The notes below the pieces were generated by a model that was given only the letters and a program-made list of their open reading frames with translations, had not been told where the DNA came from and made no database searches. From assembly GCA_037074705.1 (NCBI GenBank), contig CM073596.1, positions 21,984,001 through 22,048,000 of the forward strand: a stretch of DNA of 64,000 bases. Reading direction: 5' to 3'. A program made the position numbers and the translations under genes. Position 1 is the first letter of the stretch, and each line of letters opens with the position of its first letter. Below, piece by piece: positions 37,918 to 50,645 of this stretch. Source of the DNA: Zhengitettix transpicula (taxonomy: Eukaryota > Arthropoda > Insecta > Orthoptera > Tetrigidae).

Positions 37918-38820
37918 TATGATCTTTGCAGATGACACCGTTGCTAGTATCCTGTAGCTTGTGAGAAATGTATTTATTGTAACATAAAAGAGACAAATCA
38001 GTTTGACCGCCAGGAAGGTGGACGTCGGTTGGTGACGGAACGTGGCTCGCCCCCGTGTAATCCTGGTGAAGACTGCATTATTATTTTTTTCTTCGCCGAG
38101 TTTACCGAGAACTGACTAGCTGGTATGGAGAACTATATTTTTGCAATGGCAGGGACTGTATCAGTGTTGTGACTAAAAAGTATTGCCTTTTTATGCCTCG
38201 CAGAGGAAATGTCAGATATACATAAATTTTTTGTAGATTCTCGTTTTCATACGGGACAAGTGAATCTGTCAAGATTTAGATGCTTCTGTAAAAAAGTCTC
38301 GAAATGACTGATTGAATGCCGACTGAAAATATATGTGGTAAATGGAGAAGTTAGCGGTAGTCGTATGCTGCGTAGGAGACAGCTCGGAGTAGCGACAAAT
38401 TCTGTGTACGTGTCTGTGTCGGATAGTCGAGGCACTTCGTTCCCTGGCTTCAGTATTTGTGCCCTTTGGGTGGCGGGTACGGGGCCGGCAGATTCTCCGT
38501 ACGATAAATGTGACACATTCCGGTCCTCTATGGCTTTCGTTATTTATGATAGTTCTTAATGTTACGTTGTGCAGCTAAGCTACCAAAACCGAATACACAC
38601 ATACACGCTACCAAAAATCCTCAGGTTTATTTTTAAAACTGGTATATTCTTTATGAGTACATTTTATGTTAAAAAAAGGTTATATAACAAGTTTTTTTAC
38701 TGAAAAAGTAATCAGTAAACTATCATTTTCTTTTTTTAAAATTTGTACTTAAATAAAAAAAATTGGAACTATCTATTTTGAACAAAATTGTCTATTTGAA
38801 TAAATGTTTGTGTTTTTGAA
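37918..38820 (+). other. spi: Probable spi 3' UTR (short form)
   Basis: Non-coding sequence after the stop, of mixed composition to about 38,560, then AT-rich with AATAAA at 38752-38757 and 38799-38804. A longer 3' UTR to about 40,670 is equally possible. Pumilio-type TGTAAATA motifs at 38904-38911 and 40615-40622 would lie only in the long form. Confidence 0.55.
38799..38818 (+). terminator. spi: Candidate polyadenylation signal (proximal)
   Basis: AATAAA at 38799-38804 is followed by a GT-rich stretch TGTTTGTGTTTTTG. A second AATAAA lies 47 bp upstream. Confidence 0.45.
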
Positions 38821-41800
38821 AAAAGTGAAATACAAAACAGCAAAGAGACCATGTACATTTTTAAGCTCTGGCAGCTATGCAATTTTTGTTATTTTGTATT
38901 ATATGTAAATAGTACAGACAAGTAAAGATTAGGAGAACATACCACAGGAAGAAACATCGAGCCAAAACCTGTATCCGTCGACGTCACTGAATATTTTGTG
39001 TACATGTAAGTGTGTTTTCAAACTGCAACTGCACGGAAAATTAACACGTCGCACGGTTATGTCTCGGGAGATGCAACTGCTACTACGAAATCGGAGTTGC
39101 CCTCGTAGTTGGCAAAACCGTTTAAACTGCCTCCCGAGTTCAAGTTCTTGGCTTTCCCTCTGTAATTTTCTTGGCGGTTGAAAAAAAATTTCTAGGCTTC
39201 CCGTCAGCTTTTGTGACAAAAACTGTCACCATTTCTTGTTCTTCTACGTTGTATATATGAGTATATACGTACATTTGTTGCTGTATTAATTCAGGTGCAC
39301 TAACATGTATATTTGTAGATACAAAAAAGAATTATCCTTTCTTTTAATTTTAGCCTGTGTACAAATTTTGCCATAATATGCAGGAAAATCTACTTATTTC
39401 CATTCTTGATTTATATTTACTTGGTTCCTAATTTTTTAGATTATTAATTCACTTGGAGCATCTATGTGATGTGAATGTCTAGATGAAGACTGCAGGTGTG
39501 TGTGCGCTTTCAGAATGTCTGAGTCGTTTTTCTTCGGTAGCTGCCGGACTTTTCTGTCTGGTGGCGAGTCGCCGTGTTTCATTCCAGCTATTCTTGCTAT
39601 TTCCGAATGTTGCCAGTACTGGGTTGTCATTCTTTGGATGAATTTCTTGTAAGAGGCATAAACCTTCCCATTTTCTTTAATAGAATATTAAATACCAAAG
39701 ATATAAACTTAATTTAAAGCTGAGGTCTTATTTTCCCTCCATAATCCATACCAAAGCTTCAGTCGTATAACATAATAGAGATGCTTAAGAAGTTGTTCGG
39801 ATCTAATAACCAAACAAAATGGCAAAACGTTAAAGTATAAACTCCTCCTTTGTGGGAGGGTGTGTCCGACTTTGGGTTACATGTCGCACACGTCCTGTCC
39901 CAGTCGCTGAAAACATCTTTGTTTCCACTAAAAGTAAGCAGAGTTTGTCCATGTTTAGTGTAACAAATTTTTAACTGTGTGTGAGAATAATGGGAGAAAA
40001 TGTATTTTGTTATACAAGTAGAAGGTGATTAATAATTCCATAGTGGTAACACATAATTAATGTTCCTAGTTTTATAATAATCACAGATTTCTAACATTAT
40101 AAAAATGTGTCAATGAAATTTACCATGGCTGTAAGACCAGAATAACTGGCAAATTGTGGCAATTTAGACGAGGGAGGTTTTGAAGAATTTTTGATTTTGA
40201 AGTGTAAATTCAGGAGAAAGAAACTGTCAATGAGGTGTTTGAATGAGACTTTTATGCCGGTTACATTTAAACGGTTATTTGTTTGACACTCGATATGCAA
40301 ACCTTCTCAGGTACAACCCGAAGGTCCTCGGACTCCGGCTGTGGAGTGAATGTTTCTTGCCGCCAAATGCCGTCGTCCTTCCGAAACTAGTCAGTTGGGT
40401 GTGAGTAAGAGTGTGAGTGTGTTTGTAGCATTTCGTTTCCTCTTTTAAATTTGTATCTCTCTCCCGTGGCATTCTGGACCCAAAGAAGAGAGAAGTCCAA
40501 ATGAGGTCGTCGTTTAATTATCGTGATATAATATTTTCTACTCATAACTTCTAAATGCTTTAATATTTAATTTATAAATTATAATTAGTTATGATTAAGA
40601 CACTGTATCTATATTGTAAATAGTATTATCTTTTATATAAACTCTTATTTTTAATAAATCCATTGTGTTCCTTGTGTTCAGAGATAATTTTCTAAAACAT
40701 ATTTCATGTTGTTATTTTCTTTGCCTTAATAATTATTGTTATGGTTGGTGAATTGTCATGAATTTACAAGTAATGTTTTTAAAATTATTTATAAGCTACT
40801 AGTATATCAACAATATTTCTATCCAATTCCAATTCACACTTTAATGTTCCAAAACAGTATTTTTTATTGAAAAAAATTATATCTCTTTTAATTAAATGCT
40901 TGTTTACTTCTAAAAGAAAGCAAAATCATTATCTCAATTTGTTTGCCAAGCTGTTGAATATTTTAAAATATTTTATGGTACACTTTGGGTAGATTTTTCA
41001 ATTGCTTGTTTGGAAATTATTTTTAAATGCTTGTTCATAACAATATCTATTGCCTTAAGTTAATATCATCATTTTAATAGTTTTATTAGAATAATTATAT
41101 ATAAAATAGACAATTTTATTATCTGTATGTCAATATACAGATTTTATTATTATATAGTTTTGAATACTTCATTCTTGGTTTACATTTACCAAGCAGTGAA
41201 TTTTAAAACTTAATTATATTGTTTAATTTTATTTAAATTAGAAAATGAGTGCCAAGTATTGAGTTGCAAAATTAAAAGAGAAATTGTTTAAATTTCTGTG
41301 GTTTCTAAGAAAATAAGCAATTGCTATCACTTAGATATCTAATTGCAATGAATTTCAAAGTGTGATTTTTGGAATTGGTCTATGTTAACAATAGTGCACA
41401 AATAGGTGATTGCTGGTGAGTTGTCTGCAGCCATGGTATCCTTCCACTCTGTATAGCTGACTGTAATATAAATGTAAAAAATAATTAGGCTCCAAAAAGA
41501 ATCTTAGCTTTTCTGAAAAAGATAAATGCAATACATTCACATGCCTTGTTGCTAAATCAGCACTCCTGTGATTAGCTGACTAGAGTTTTGTATGGTTAAA
41601 AACAATCAAATCAAGTGTTGAATCGATGTAGTTATTATATTGTTTGGTTATTTATTTTATGCTTGAGAGAAAAAAATCAAAACAGTTCAATATTAATTCT
41701 ATGTAAATTGTATGTAAAAGATGTTATTTTGTTAATTAGAAAGGTGAACATTTCAAATTGAAATATTTATTGGCAAAGTCACCGAGCGCTTACATGTTGT

Positions 41801-44800
41801 AAAATGCTCGCCAGCACAATTTTCAGGCAATAGATATTGTGTTTCTATTCTGTTTTTTTTTCCTGTAGCAACATAATGAAAATGATAATTTATGAAGGTA
41901 ACTAATCTATTGGCACACTTGTTGTTCTATACCGTCATTTTAATGATGAGCTTGTCTTGAAAACGTTGAGAATGTCTCTCTTGTTTACCATAATAAAAGT
42001 GAAACAACTTATTATATTATTTTCTTGTCATAATAACATCCCATTATTTCCTATATGTGACTGCAACATCCATTTTCCTGGAATCTTCTAAATGGTTGTA
42101 ACATTACAATGTAGCCAACTGAAGTTAATTTTCATTTATTTTATTAAGTATTCTACAGATGAAAGATTTCAGTTTGTTACATGATTGACTCGTTTACTTG
42201 TTTAGTTTGTTGTAATAATTGCGGTATTTAAAAAGGTAATAGTCAAATTTAAACAACTACAACAGGTAATGATTATATATTGGCATCCTTTTATAGAGCT
42301 GTTCACAACAAACAGCAACATTCAGTGCCCTGCATAGTTTGAAATAATAATATTCAGGTATTGATATGACCCTGAGAACATGAAGCTACTGTTGTCTACT
42401 CTAAAGGTATTCAAAATTATTTCTGTAACTAAAGTGCTGGGGTCTAATAAAGTATAGGTAAAGCTAAATTTATTTAAAATATTTATTAAAAATTTTACTT
42501 ACATTAATAGTTTTATTTATCTGACTTCAATATAATTATAAATGTATGAACTCAGTCAAATTGGTCAAAAATAATTTATAAACTAAAATCAATAAACCAT
42601 GTTTCAGTTTCAATCTAGGACTACATCAGATAAATGACTGAGTAAATAAAAAAAATATGAATAAAAATTTTATTTAGACAAGTATTGACAAATTCTTTTA
42701 GTATATATAATAGATTTAAATTACAATTTCCATGTGTTATGAAATCTTCTATAAATGCTTGCTAAATATTGATGTGTAATATCTACATTCTTTGTCAAAA
42801 ATTTTAGTAGTTTGCCATTAAGATTATGTTTATTTAAATATTTGTGCACATACATGATTAATTTTGAATGTTGAACTTAAATTGTTTTATGTTCATTTGA
42901 TCAACGTAACAAAAATTACAATTTAAACAATTAATTTAGTAAACTACACAGTGTAGTTAAATGATAGATGTCTTTAATAGTCTTGACTATCTTTAAATTG
43001 TTGGAAGATTTAAAAATTGCACAAATACTATACAAACTTAACTGGGAAACAATGACATAATTTTAATCAATCTGATTTGGATATATTTGTTAATAAACTG
43101 TAATGGGTCTGAATTTATAAGAAGAATATTAATAATTTTATCATGATTATCTTGATGAGATAATTTGACCAACTTATCTACCAGATTTTCCATGTTTTAA
43201 GTTATTCACTTCTGGAAACAATTAATTTGCCATAACGGAAGTGCCAACGAAAATCCAGTTTTGTGTAATTGTAGGTGAAATGGCTAGTATTTAAATGTGA
43301 TCAAATAATATGGCCAAATCAGTTAACCAGAATCATAAACAGTAGTCTAAACATTTAATTAGAATTATTATCATTAATACTGTATTTGTATTGTAATGTA
43401 TGTTACACTTGTCTGCTGAATAATATATGGCAAATCATACTGACAATGACTTGACACAACTTCGCAATCCTTAAATATAAAACTTAGTAATGGTGTCACA
43501 CATATTGAAGAAATGTTTTTCAAAGAGGACTTCTCTACATAAAATAGAAAAAATATGGTAAATATTTACATAACTACACTCTGAATTTGGTACGACGGTA
43601 AGTGTTGCACATTTGTCTTACATTATGAACAATAATACTAATGTGAGGCATTATTTGTAAAACAAAAGTCAATAACAGTACGTACCAATGAATAGAAAGA
43701 AAAGTTAAACAATAGGATGAGATTGAGGAGAAGTAATTCTAGCTGTGAATACAATCTACAGAAAAATTATGATATTGTGGCAATCTTAATTTTGAAAAAT
43801 TGAAGTGAATTGTTTTACATACAAAGCTAAATTTGGTCTATATACAAACAATATTTTCTTATAAGAGTATATAAAAAATTATTAGACTGGGTGAAATGCC
43901 AGCATTTAGTTTCTATCACTTATTATTTTATTTATATTTTAACAGAACTTGAGCTGATTGTATTTGTATATTTTGCAGATGTAATATATTTAGAGAGGGA
44001 ATAATTTTTAAGGGCTGAAAATATTGAACTTACAAATTTATGATAAAATGTACAATTAAAGTGGTTATGATGCAATAAAAATGAAACTTTTTTTCTTTAT
44101 GTACAAGATCAATAAGAGAATATCGGAAGACTGGTAATACATACAATCCAAGGAAATACTCCACAGGAATACAACTGTTCAGTCTACAATATTTTATTAA
44201 CCAGAGATAAATTCTGTTGGTGTATTTTTGTTTCGTTTTTTGAAGGGTTGGTGACAATTGCGCATTTAGATGACACAACCCCTCTAATTGGGTAGGTATA
44301 GGCATTATTTGATTTGTTTGAACAACAGATAATCAGTTCTCTCTCCAATCATTTGTGTTACCAGGACTAGTCATCATCTAGACAAAAAATAATGTTCAGC
44401 TGCTGCACTACTTCCTTTCCTTCCATTGTTCATTAAATTAGTGTCATATTTAATCGAATGCAAAATTTTAAATAAAACCATCATTAACAGCAACCTAGAG
44501 TTTAGAGCTCAGCATTATTGTAATCTTGAACAACAAATAAGTTACAATTTCTTAACAATTGGATCATTACGTATTCCTAAAAATATGCAACCGAGAACAA
44601 GAAATAAATTTAATTTTAACTGCCTTATCTATGAGCATATTTTAAACAAATAAGGTTTCAACAAAAATATAGTGACATGATAGTTCAGAGTGTGAATATC
44701 TTCCAAACATTTTAAATATTGAATAAAAATTATTGGCATATACCAAATATAGAAATATTGAATCTATGACTTACAATACACACCTTCTTGGGGAGGGGGG

Positions 44801-45740
44801 GGGGAAGGGGTGACATTTTAAAATAATGCAAAAATGGGTAAGATTTAGTGTCAAATACACCATTGTCACCAAGTAGAATCCTTTCATTCTCCATTTCAGT
44901 TAGACAACAACATTCAGCTTACATTGGCTCAAAGGTAAGTTGTGAAAAACCATGGATCAAAATGTCCCATGTTAGCCGTCATGGTTGTTGAGCTGAAAAT
45001 TAATTTTCTTGGAGACATGGAAGGGAAATAAATTAAGAATGTAATAAAACAGAGCACATAAGACTACTAAAGAAATTGTTTTTGCAAATTGGAGAATCAT
45101 TTGATAAAATACAAATGAAAAATTCATTTTAAACCATGGATGGCATTTTTGGAAGTACATCAATTCAAGTAGTTCCAAAAAAGGTATTCTAACATTATTC
45201 ATTTTTGTATCTAAACCTGCCTGTGGTGTTTCTGAAATTGTAAATGTTGCTTTTGCAACTTATTTAAAGCCATTTTATGATTCTCATAATATACAAGGAA
45301 ACTCTTATAAATATGAATGAATATACATCACATATGGTGGAAAATATATTATTATTATTATATTTATTAAGTAATTGAAGGAATGTGTAGAAGTGATGGG
45401 CCATATATTGTAATTATTAAAATTAATGATAAAACTATCATATTACATTTATTAAAATTTATATTGAGAATATAAGAAAATACATTTTTTAAAAAGGCCA
45501 TCCTTCCAAATGAAAAAATATGAGTTTATTACACTAATTGATAAATTTAGTGATAAGAACTTAAATATTAACTATAAGGAATTAATTACAAAAATATTTG
45601 AAGCAATTGTAACACATAATTGAAAATATAATATGTTTCGAAACTAAACATGGAGCCATTAATAAGAGAAATATAAATTTGATTTGTTTTAATACTCGAT
45701 ATATTTTAAATGGATTAGAGAAAGAATATAAAATTGAAAG
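38821..45740. other. Very AT-rich non-coding DNA; possible extended 3' UTR at the left
   Basis: No coding exon, RNA gene or repeat copy recognised. From about 40,500 to 45,700 the sequence is almost continuously A/T with many ATTTA and AATAAA occurrences and few CpG. The left part may belong to a long 3' UTR. A G-rich tract lies at about 44797-44815. Frames such as 44030-44305 on the minus strand are AT-rich random openings. Confidence 0.5.
40653..40680 (+). terminator. spi: Candidate polyadenylation signal (distal)
   Basis: AATAAA at 40653-40658, then GT-rich TGTGTTCCTTGTGTTC at 40664-40679, the classic arrangement of a cleavage site between them. It would give a 3' UTR of about 2.75 kb. 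Confidence 0.4.
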
Positions 45741-46159
45741 TTAATCTTGTAACATTCCAGCACTGCCATCATGTAACATTCCAGCAGTTGGAAATGGGAA
45801 GTCCAGATAGATCGTTCACCAACCGAGCTATACCTCTGTCAGCTCACCTGGCTACCGATCTAGAGGATAAAGGAAGAATTAAGAACAGGAAATAGGAAAG
45901 TCGATAACGTGAGGGTTCGGGTTCAACGAACTGAACCTAGGCGTAGTGGTTGGTGTTTCGCTGCACTTCAGTCAAATAAGAGTTGATGAAGAATAAAGAG
46001 ATTTAATAGTTAGAAATAAAATAAAGTAAGACAAACTGGCGGATAGCACCAGGAGCCACCGACCCGTCTGGAGGTTGGATTACGACTGCCGTTCCCAAGA
46101 AGCTCTGAACAATTCGAAGACTCCTTTCCCCCTCCAATGAGAGCTCTTACAGAGAGGAA

Positions 46160-46378
46160 GATTTCTGCTGCCGTGTGCATTGCTGCATATGGCCCCTAAG
46201 TGTTGACTTCACTAGATTCAGTGTTATTACAGCTGCACCCACTTATGTCCGCTATGCGAGAGAGACGTTGATTTCTGCTGCCGTGGGTATCGTTACTCAC
46301 GGGACCTAAAGTGCTGACTTCCATACTCAGCGTTCTTACAGCTGCGCCCACTTAGGTCCGCTATGCGGAAGAGACGTT
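46160..46378. repeat. Two tandem ~110-bp units
   Basis: Unit 1 (46160-46269) and unit 2 (46270-46378) align end to end with scattered substitutions. Both start GATTTCTGCTGCCGTG and end GTCCGCTATGCG...GAGACGTT. Sequence just left of unit 1 (CTCTTACAGAGAGGAAG) resembles the unit end, suggesting the array was longer. The function is unknown; it looks like a decayed minisatellite or the sub-terminal repeat of a mobile element. Confidence 0.85.
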
Positions 46379-46559
46379 ATGATAAGAGGGCACGTGTAGA
46401 CTATTATATTACAATCTACTTATTTTGTAGAAGCTTTAATGTTAGTCAGTATTTTGAAATATTTAGAAATTTTAGATTTGTTGGGCCTAATGGTATTTCT
46501 AGCTGGCAATTAGAAAAGGATTTGAAGTTTCATATTACTGGGGCAAGAAATGTCAAAAC

Positions 46560-47075
46560 TTCAAGGAAGCCTGCAACAGGATTCTCTCGCAGGTACACCT
46601 TCTCAGAGAGCTCTGGCGGGGGCTACCTTTGGGGACGCCTTCACAACTCTCTAGTTTTTTTAACTAAGGTTCCCACATGCCGAGGCACCTTGGTCTGTTT
46701 TGAGAGGTGTATGTTGCGGGGTCGCAGACCTTGGGCATATGGTAAGAGTTGTCTTCTATTCCTATTGGAATAGTCGGCCAGCTGCCTCCTAAACTGGCCA
46801 AGGCATGGCGAGGGGTAAGCTGCGACCCTACAGCAAACCCCTCTCCCGCCATCAGAAGGACGTGGGGCAAGTACCAAATGCCCGACCTACCTGCATTACT
46901 TTTAGGCGAATGCCGGGTTGGATCCTTAAACTATAGCCCGGGGCCCTAGTTAACGCCTTAGCTACCTTCCACATCCCCCCTTTTAAATCCCTTTCCTATG
47001 CTATTAAAGGGGAGTTGCCACTATGTGGTTTACCCTATCTATAGATAGCCTGTCTACACCCAAAAAAATGTCAAA
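46560..47075 (+). mobile_element. A-tailed retroposon family, longest single copy
   Basis: About 510 bp, repeated at 52990-54085 (+), 58386-58605 (-) and 5058-5150 (-). Landmarks in order are AACTAAGGTTCCCACA, GAGGTGTATGTT, GCCAGCTGCCTCCTAAACTG, GAATGCCGGGT, TAAACTATAGCCCGG, TATTAAAGGGGAGTTGCC, TAGCCTGTCTACACCC and an A-run. The A-rich 3' end in every copy and 5' truncation of some copies indicate retroposition. No reverse transcriptase or clear Pol III A/B box was found. The open frames on both strands have no recognised domain. Confidence 0.7.
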
Positions 47076-47524
47076 ACTATTAATTGTTGTAAAATGTAAG
47101 ACAGGTAGGTGACCTTTTTGTTGTTGTATTGGCAGACGAATAAGAACAGTTCTTAAAAAAAAAAACTTAAAAATTCGTCAACTTTATATTTAATGAAAAT
47201 AACTTTCACAAGACAACAAACAGTGCCGTAACACGACGAGCATGGCGAAGAAGGCGCCCGCCAACGGACGCATCTGGGATTGGTATGACCTGAAAAATAC
47301 TACTGTTTGTCTGACTAAATGTCGCTTATTTGAATACGAAACATACAGGAAAATAAATATAATTTAGTTCACATACAATACACTTGGATACTAATTTTAA
47401 TTAAAAAACACTCCTAGGATATAAAATGCCACTATCCGGGGCTCAGTTTAAAATAATAAGAGACGATTCAAACAAAATATAAGGAAAATATAACTCCGAT
47501 TGATATTTTTCTTAAAAACCACAT

Positions 47525-47645
47525 GTATTGTGCAGTTGTGTCACTCCTGGCTCTTGTAGTTTGTAAGCACCCGCAGAAAGGCACAAAGTTTCCAGAAGCG
47601 TTGTGTGGTATTTATATAAAATCATTTTGTCTGTCATTTGGCTAT
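47525..47645 (+). mobile_element. Penelope-like 3'-end relic
   Basis: Shares with 33270-33390 and 50510-50645 the series TGTGCAGTTGTGTC, GCACCCGCAGAAAGGC, CCAGAAGCGTTGTG and TGTCTGTCATTTGGCTAT. Only the 3' end of the element is present. Confidence 0.6.
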
Positions 47646-47899
47646 TTTATTATTTTTATTATATTTGAATACATACGTATTATATTTTCATATTTAAAAA
47701 CTACCTTATACGTGTAATCATGTTTGATATGAAATAGAAACAAATTTAAAATCAAAACCAGGAAAACGAGAAGCAATGTGCAAAGATTACATTATTTGAT
47801 TGATGTTAAATTATAAATTATTGAAAATAATGCAAAAATTATAGATGTCAATTATTATTTTTTTCAATCAGACGTAAATTTTTTATACTACCATACTTA

Positions 47900-48400
47900 T
47901 TAATGCATATCTCTTACATAAAAATAAATAAATATACTATGAAAATACTTCCAATATTTGGGAATACTAACTAAATTTTTTATTAAAAGTATAAAAAGAA
48001 TTTATTATTTTCACGGAGGGGAAGGAAATAAACTAATTATATATTTAATAAATTGCTTTATTTAATTAGTATACGTTTTAATACAGACTACGTTATATAA
48101 AATACACAATACAAAATAAGGAATATATAGAGAGCCAGCGCTATCCCCGGCCGTGAATATTAAGCAGATTTAGAAGTTGAATTCTCGTTTTTACACTAGG
48201 ATAGTAGAATCAGGCGAAAAGCACGCTGTAGCAATTGGGTAGGGCCACGAGTCTATGTCCCACCCCTGTTTGACTAGGTTCCTCCTGCCTAAAGGAGGGG
48301 TTTCTGCAGTTTTTGAAAGACCTCCTCGCATCTTATGCACCCCTAATAATACTTTCTTGAATTTTGCTGTTTCAGCCGTGCCCTCCCTGCCTGCCCTCGC
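47900..48400 (+). repeat. Direct repeat, copy A (internally deleted)
   Basis: Matches 48963-49655 in the same order: AATGCATATCT..ACATAAAAATAAATAAAT, AATTATATATTTAATAAATTGC, then CCCGGCCGTG, then TCTCGTTTTTACACTAGGATAGTAGAAT, then AAAGGAGGGG...TTTTTGAAAGACCTCCT and TATGCACCCCTA. The GC-rich half contains a self-complementary CTCCTGCCTAAAGGAG. It is probably a non-autonomous mobile element. The GGATAGTAGAA segment recurs in the palindrome at 62518-63822. Confidence 0.75.
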
Positions 48401-48962
48401 TCGCGTGTCCGTCCGTGGTTGGTTGGTTGCTGCTGCTGGCTGCTTGCCTCTCTGAGGAATAATTTAAAAACTATTTATTTTGTTTAATAGCTTAAAACGA
48501 ATTCATTTGCTTATTCAGTCATTTATTATCATTAATTACTTATAAAATAGATTTTTCTGAATTCATTTTATTTAATGAAATTAAAAATTGTTTAATATTT
48601 AATTATTTCTTCTTCAAATCAATTTTTTTATGTGAAATGTTTTTAGCGTTCCAATCTTCTTCGTATTCTATAATTAATTATTTTTAATCAACAATTCCTA
48701 TACGAACAATAATTACGTCAGTTCGCTGCCAGCCATGGTAGGGTAAACAGTATCTAGAACTCTTAGTGCCCGAGTGTGTGTCTTACATCAGTAGCCAGCC
48801 GGTGGTTCACTCCCAGAAAAAGTGTAAAGAAGAGGAATAACTGAAGATGACGTCCACACAATATGGAGACTAGTTTGTATTCGAAGGTGATGGCCACGGA
48901 GCATAAACCGGATAAAATGCATGCCATAATTCTGGACGCTATTGCAAGTATTAACATGATTT
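48401..48962. other. Spacer between direct repeats, nothing recognised
   Basis: AT-rich sequence following a short pyrimidine-rich segment (GTCCGTCCGTGGTTGGTTGG type, about 48410-48450). Confidence 0.5.
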
Positions 48963-49655
48963 TTAATGCATATCTACTACATAAAAATAAATAAATTTAC
49001 TGTGAAATACTTCCGATATTTAGGAATATAACGAAATTCGTATAATTTAATAAAAATGTATTTATTTATTTTCACTGAGGGGACGGAAATCAATTAATTA
49101 TATATTTAATAAATTGCCGAAAAACAATTTGAAACATGTAACTATAATTAAATGTAAATTAAAACCTGTAAGAAATATATTTCATATATTGCCGATTACA
49201 ATGAAGATCATATATATATTATAATATATTAATTAATTATTTACGTAAAATAGACAAGAGTGAGAAAAAAATAATTTTACGACTTAATTTTATATTGTTT
49301 TCATAACCTCGTTTTCTAATTATTATAAGTTTTTTTAATACAGACTTACGTTAGTTAGTAATAAATAATAAAAGGAAGTGAATGAGCCCGAGCCCGGCCG
49401 TGGCAGATTTAGAAGTCAGATTCTCGTTTTTACACTAGGATAGTAGAATTAGCAAGGAGATGGCGAAAAGTACGCCGTAGCGGGTGGGATAGTCCATGGG
49501 TCTTTACCCTGCTCCTGTATCACTAGGCTCCTCCCACTTTAAGGAGGGGGTTTTTTTGCAGCTTTTTGAAAGACCTCCTAACGTTTTATGCACCCCTAGT
49601 ATAGTATTCTTGAATTCTGCCGTATCTCGGCCGTGCTTTTCTTTGCGGAATTTTT
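48963..49655 (+). repeat. Direct repeat, copy B (longer)
   Basis: The fuller partner of 47900-48400. It carries roughly 200 bp of AT-rich sequence between the AATAAATTGC segment and the GCCCGGCCGTGG core that copy A lacks. Its core includes TACACTAGGATAGTAGAAT and TTGAAAGACCTCCTAACG. Confidence 0.75.
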
Positions 49656-50509
49656 AAAATTTTACCTACCCGACCATATGCAATGGGAAAAGGATTTTTT
49701 TAAAAATAAAATAAAATTTAAAAGTTTACGCTCTTCTTCATAACATTTATTTGATTTCGGCATATTTATTTATCTTACAAATTAATTTATTATAAACAAT
49801 TCTTCTTATAAACAAATAAAACATTATTTACAATGTAACAGACATAATTAATTATTGTCAATACTCCATTTTATAATCCATACGTTTGTAGATATAATGA
49901 TAATTTAATAGGATCAGTTGTTACCCAATTTGCATATATTGCGTTTACAATACAGTTTTTTAATATAACTTATTTAAACAAAATTTTAAAGCGTTAATTA
50001 CAACTTAGAAAGTTTTTTATATTTCATGAATATTTTAAATGAAGCAAATCAACGCGTGATGGAATTAAATCTTTGTCAAACTTTCTTCATTAATTTATTT
50101 TAGTAGTCAAAGAAGCTATCGGCATATTCCACATTCGTATATTTTTCGAATTTTCGATAAATAATCGTGATTTACAACTGACTGCAACATATAACTGTAC
50201 TTACATCGATAAAAGTTAATGAGAAATTTAATATTTGTGATGGGTGAACGATTTGGGGTTTAATTCTTTTTTAGATGTTCCTGAATAATTACGACGAATT
50301 TATATCATTCCTGAATTCGGTATATATATGTATATACTAATATATAATTATACATGTTACCATTGTTTTTAATTATGCACTTTTTTAAATTGTAATTTTA
50401 AAACGTTTCTAAATTAGATTGAAGAAAGTAACTACGTACGAACAAATAATTTCTTTAAAAAAAAGTGTTTAACGTAGTAAGACTTAATTTCTGTAAATCT
50501 TATGAGTTT

Positions 50510-50645
50510 TGTCAACTGACCAGTGCAGTTGTGTCGCTCTAGGTTCTTCTTAGCACCTGAAGAAATGGACAAGCATCCCAGAAACGTTGTATGATATTTA
50601 TATTTTCACTTCCGTTGTCTGTATTTGGCTATTTATCCTAAAATT
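50510..50645 (+). mobile_element. Penelope-like 3'-end relic
   Basis: TGACCAGTGCAGTTGTGTC, CTCTAGGTTCTT, GCACCTGAAGAAATGGACAA, CCCAGAAACGTTGT, TGTCTGTATTTGGCTAT: collinear with the end of the relic at 32890-33400, including the TGACCAGTG.AGTTGTGT lead-in. Confidence 0.65.

Noticed and set aside
45780..45930. Minus-strand TAGCTCGGTTGGTGAACG resembling a Pol III A box
   Set aside because: No B box at a suitable distance and no cloverleaf could be drawn.
46641..46949. Open frames within the retroposon (for example the 78-codon minus-strand frame)
   Set aside because: The same sequence is repeated elsewhere with frame-breaking differences, so no protein is conserved.
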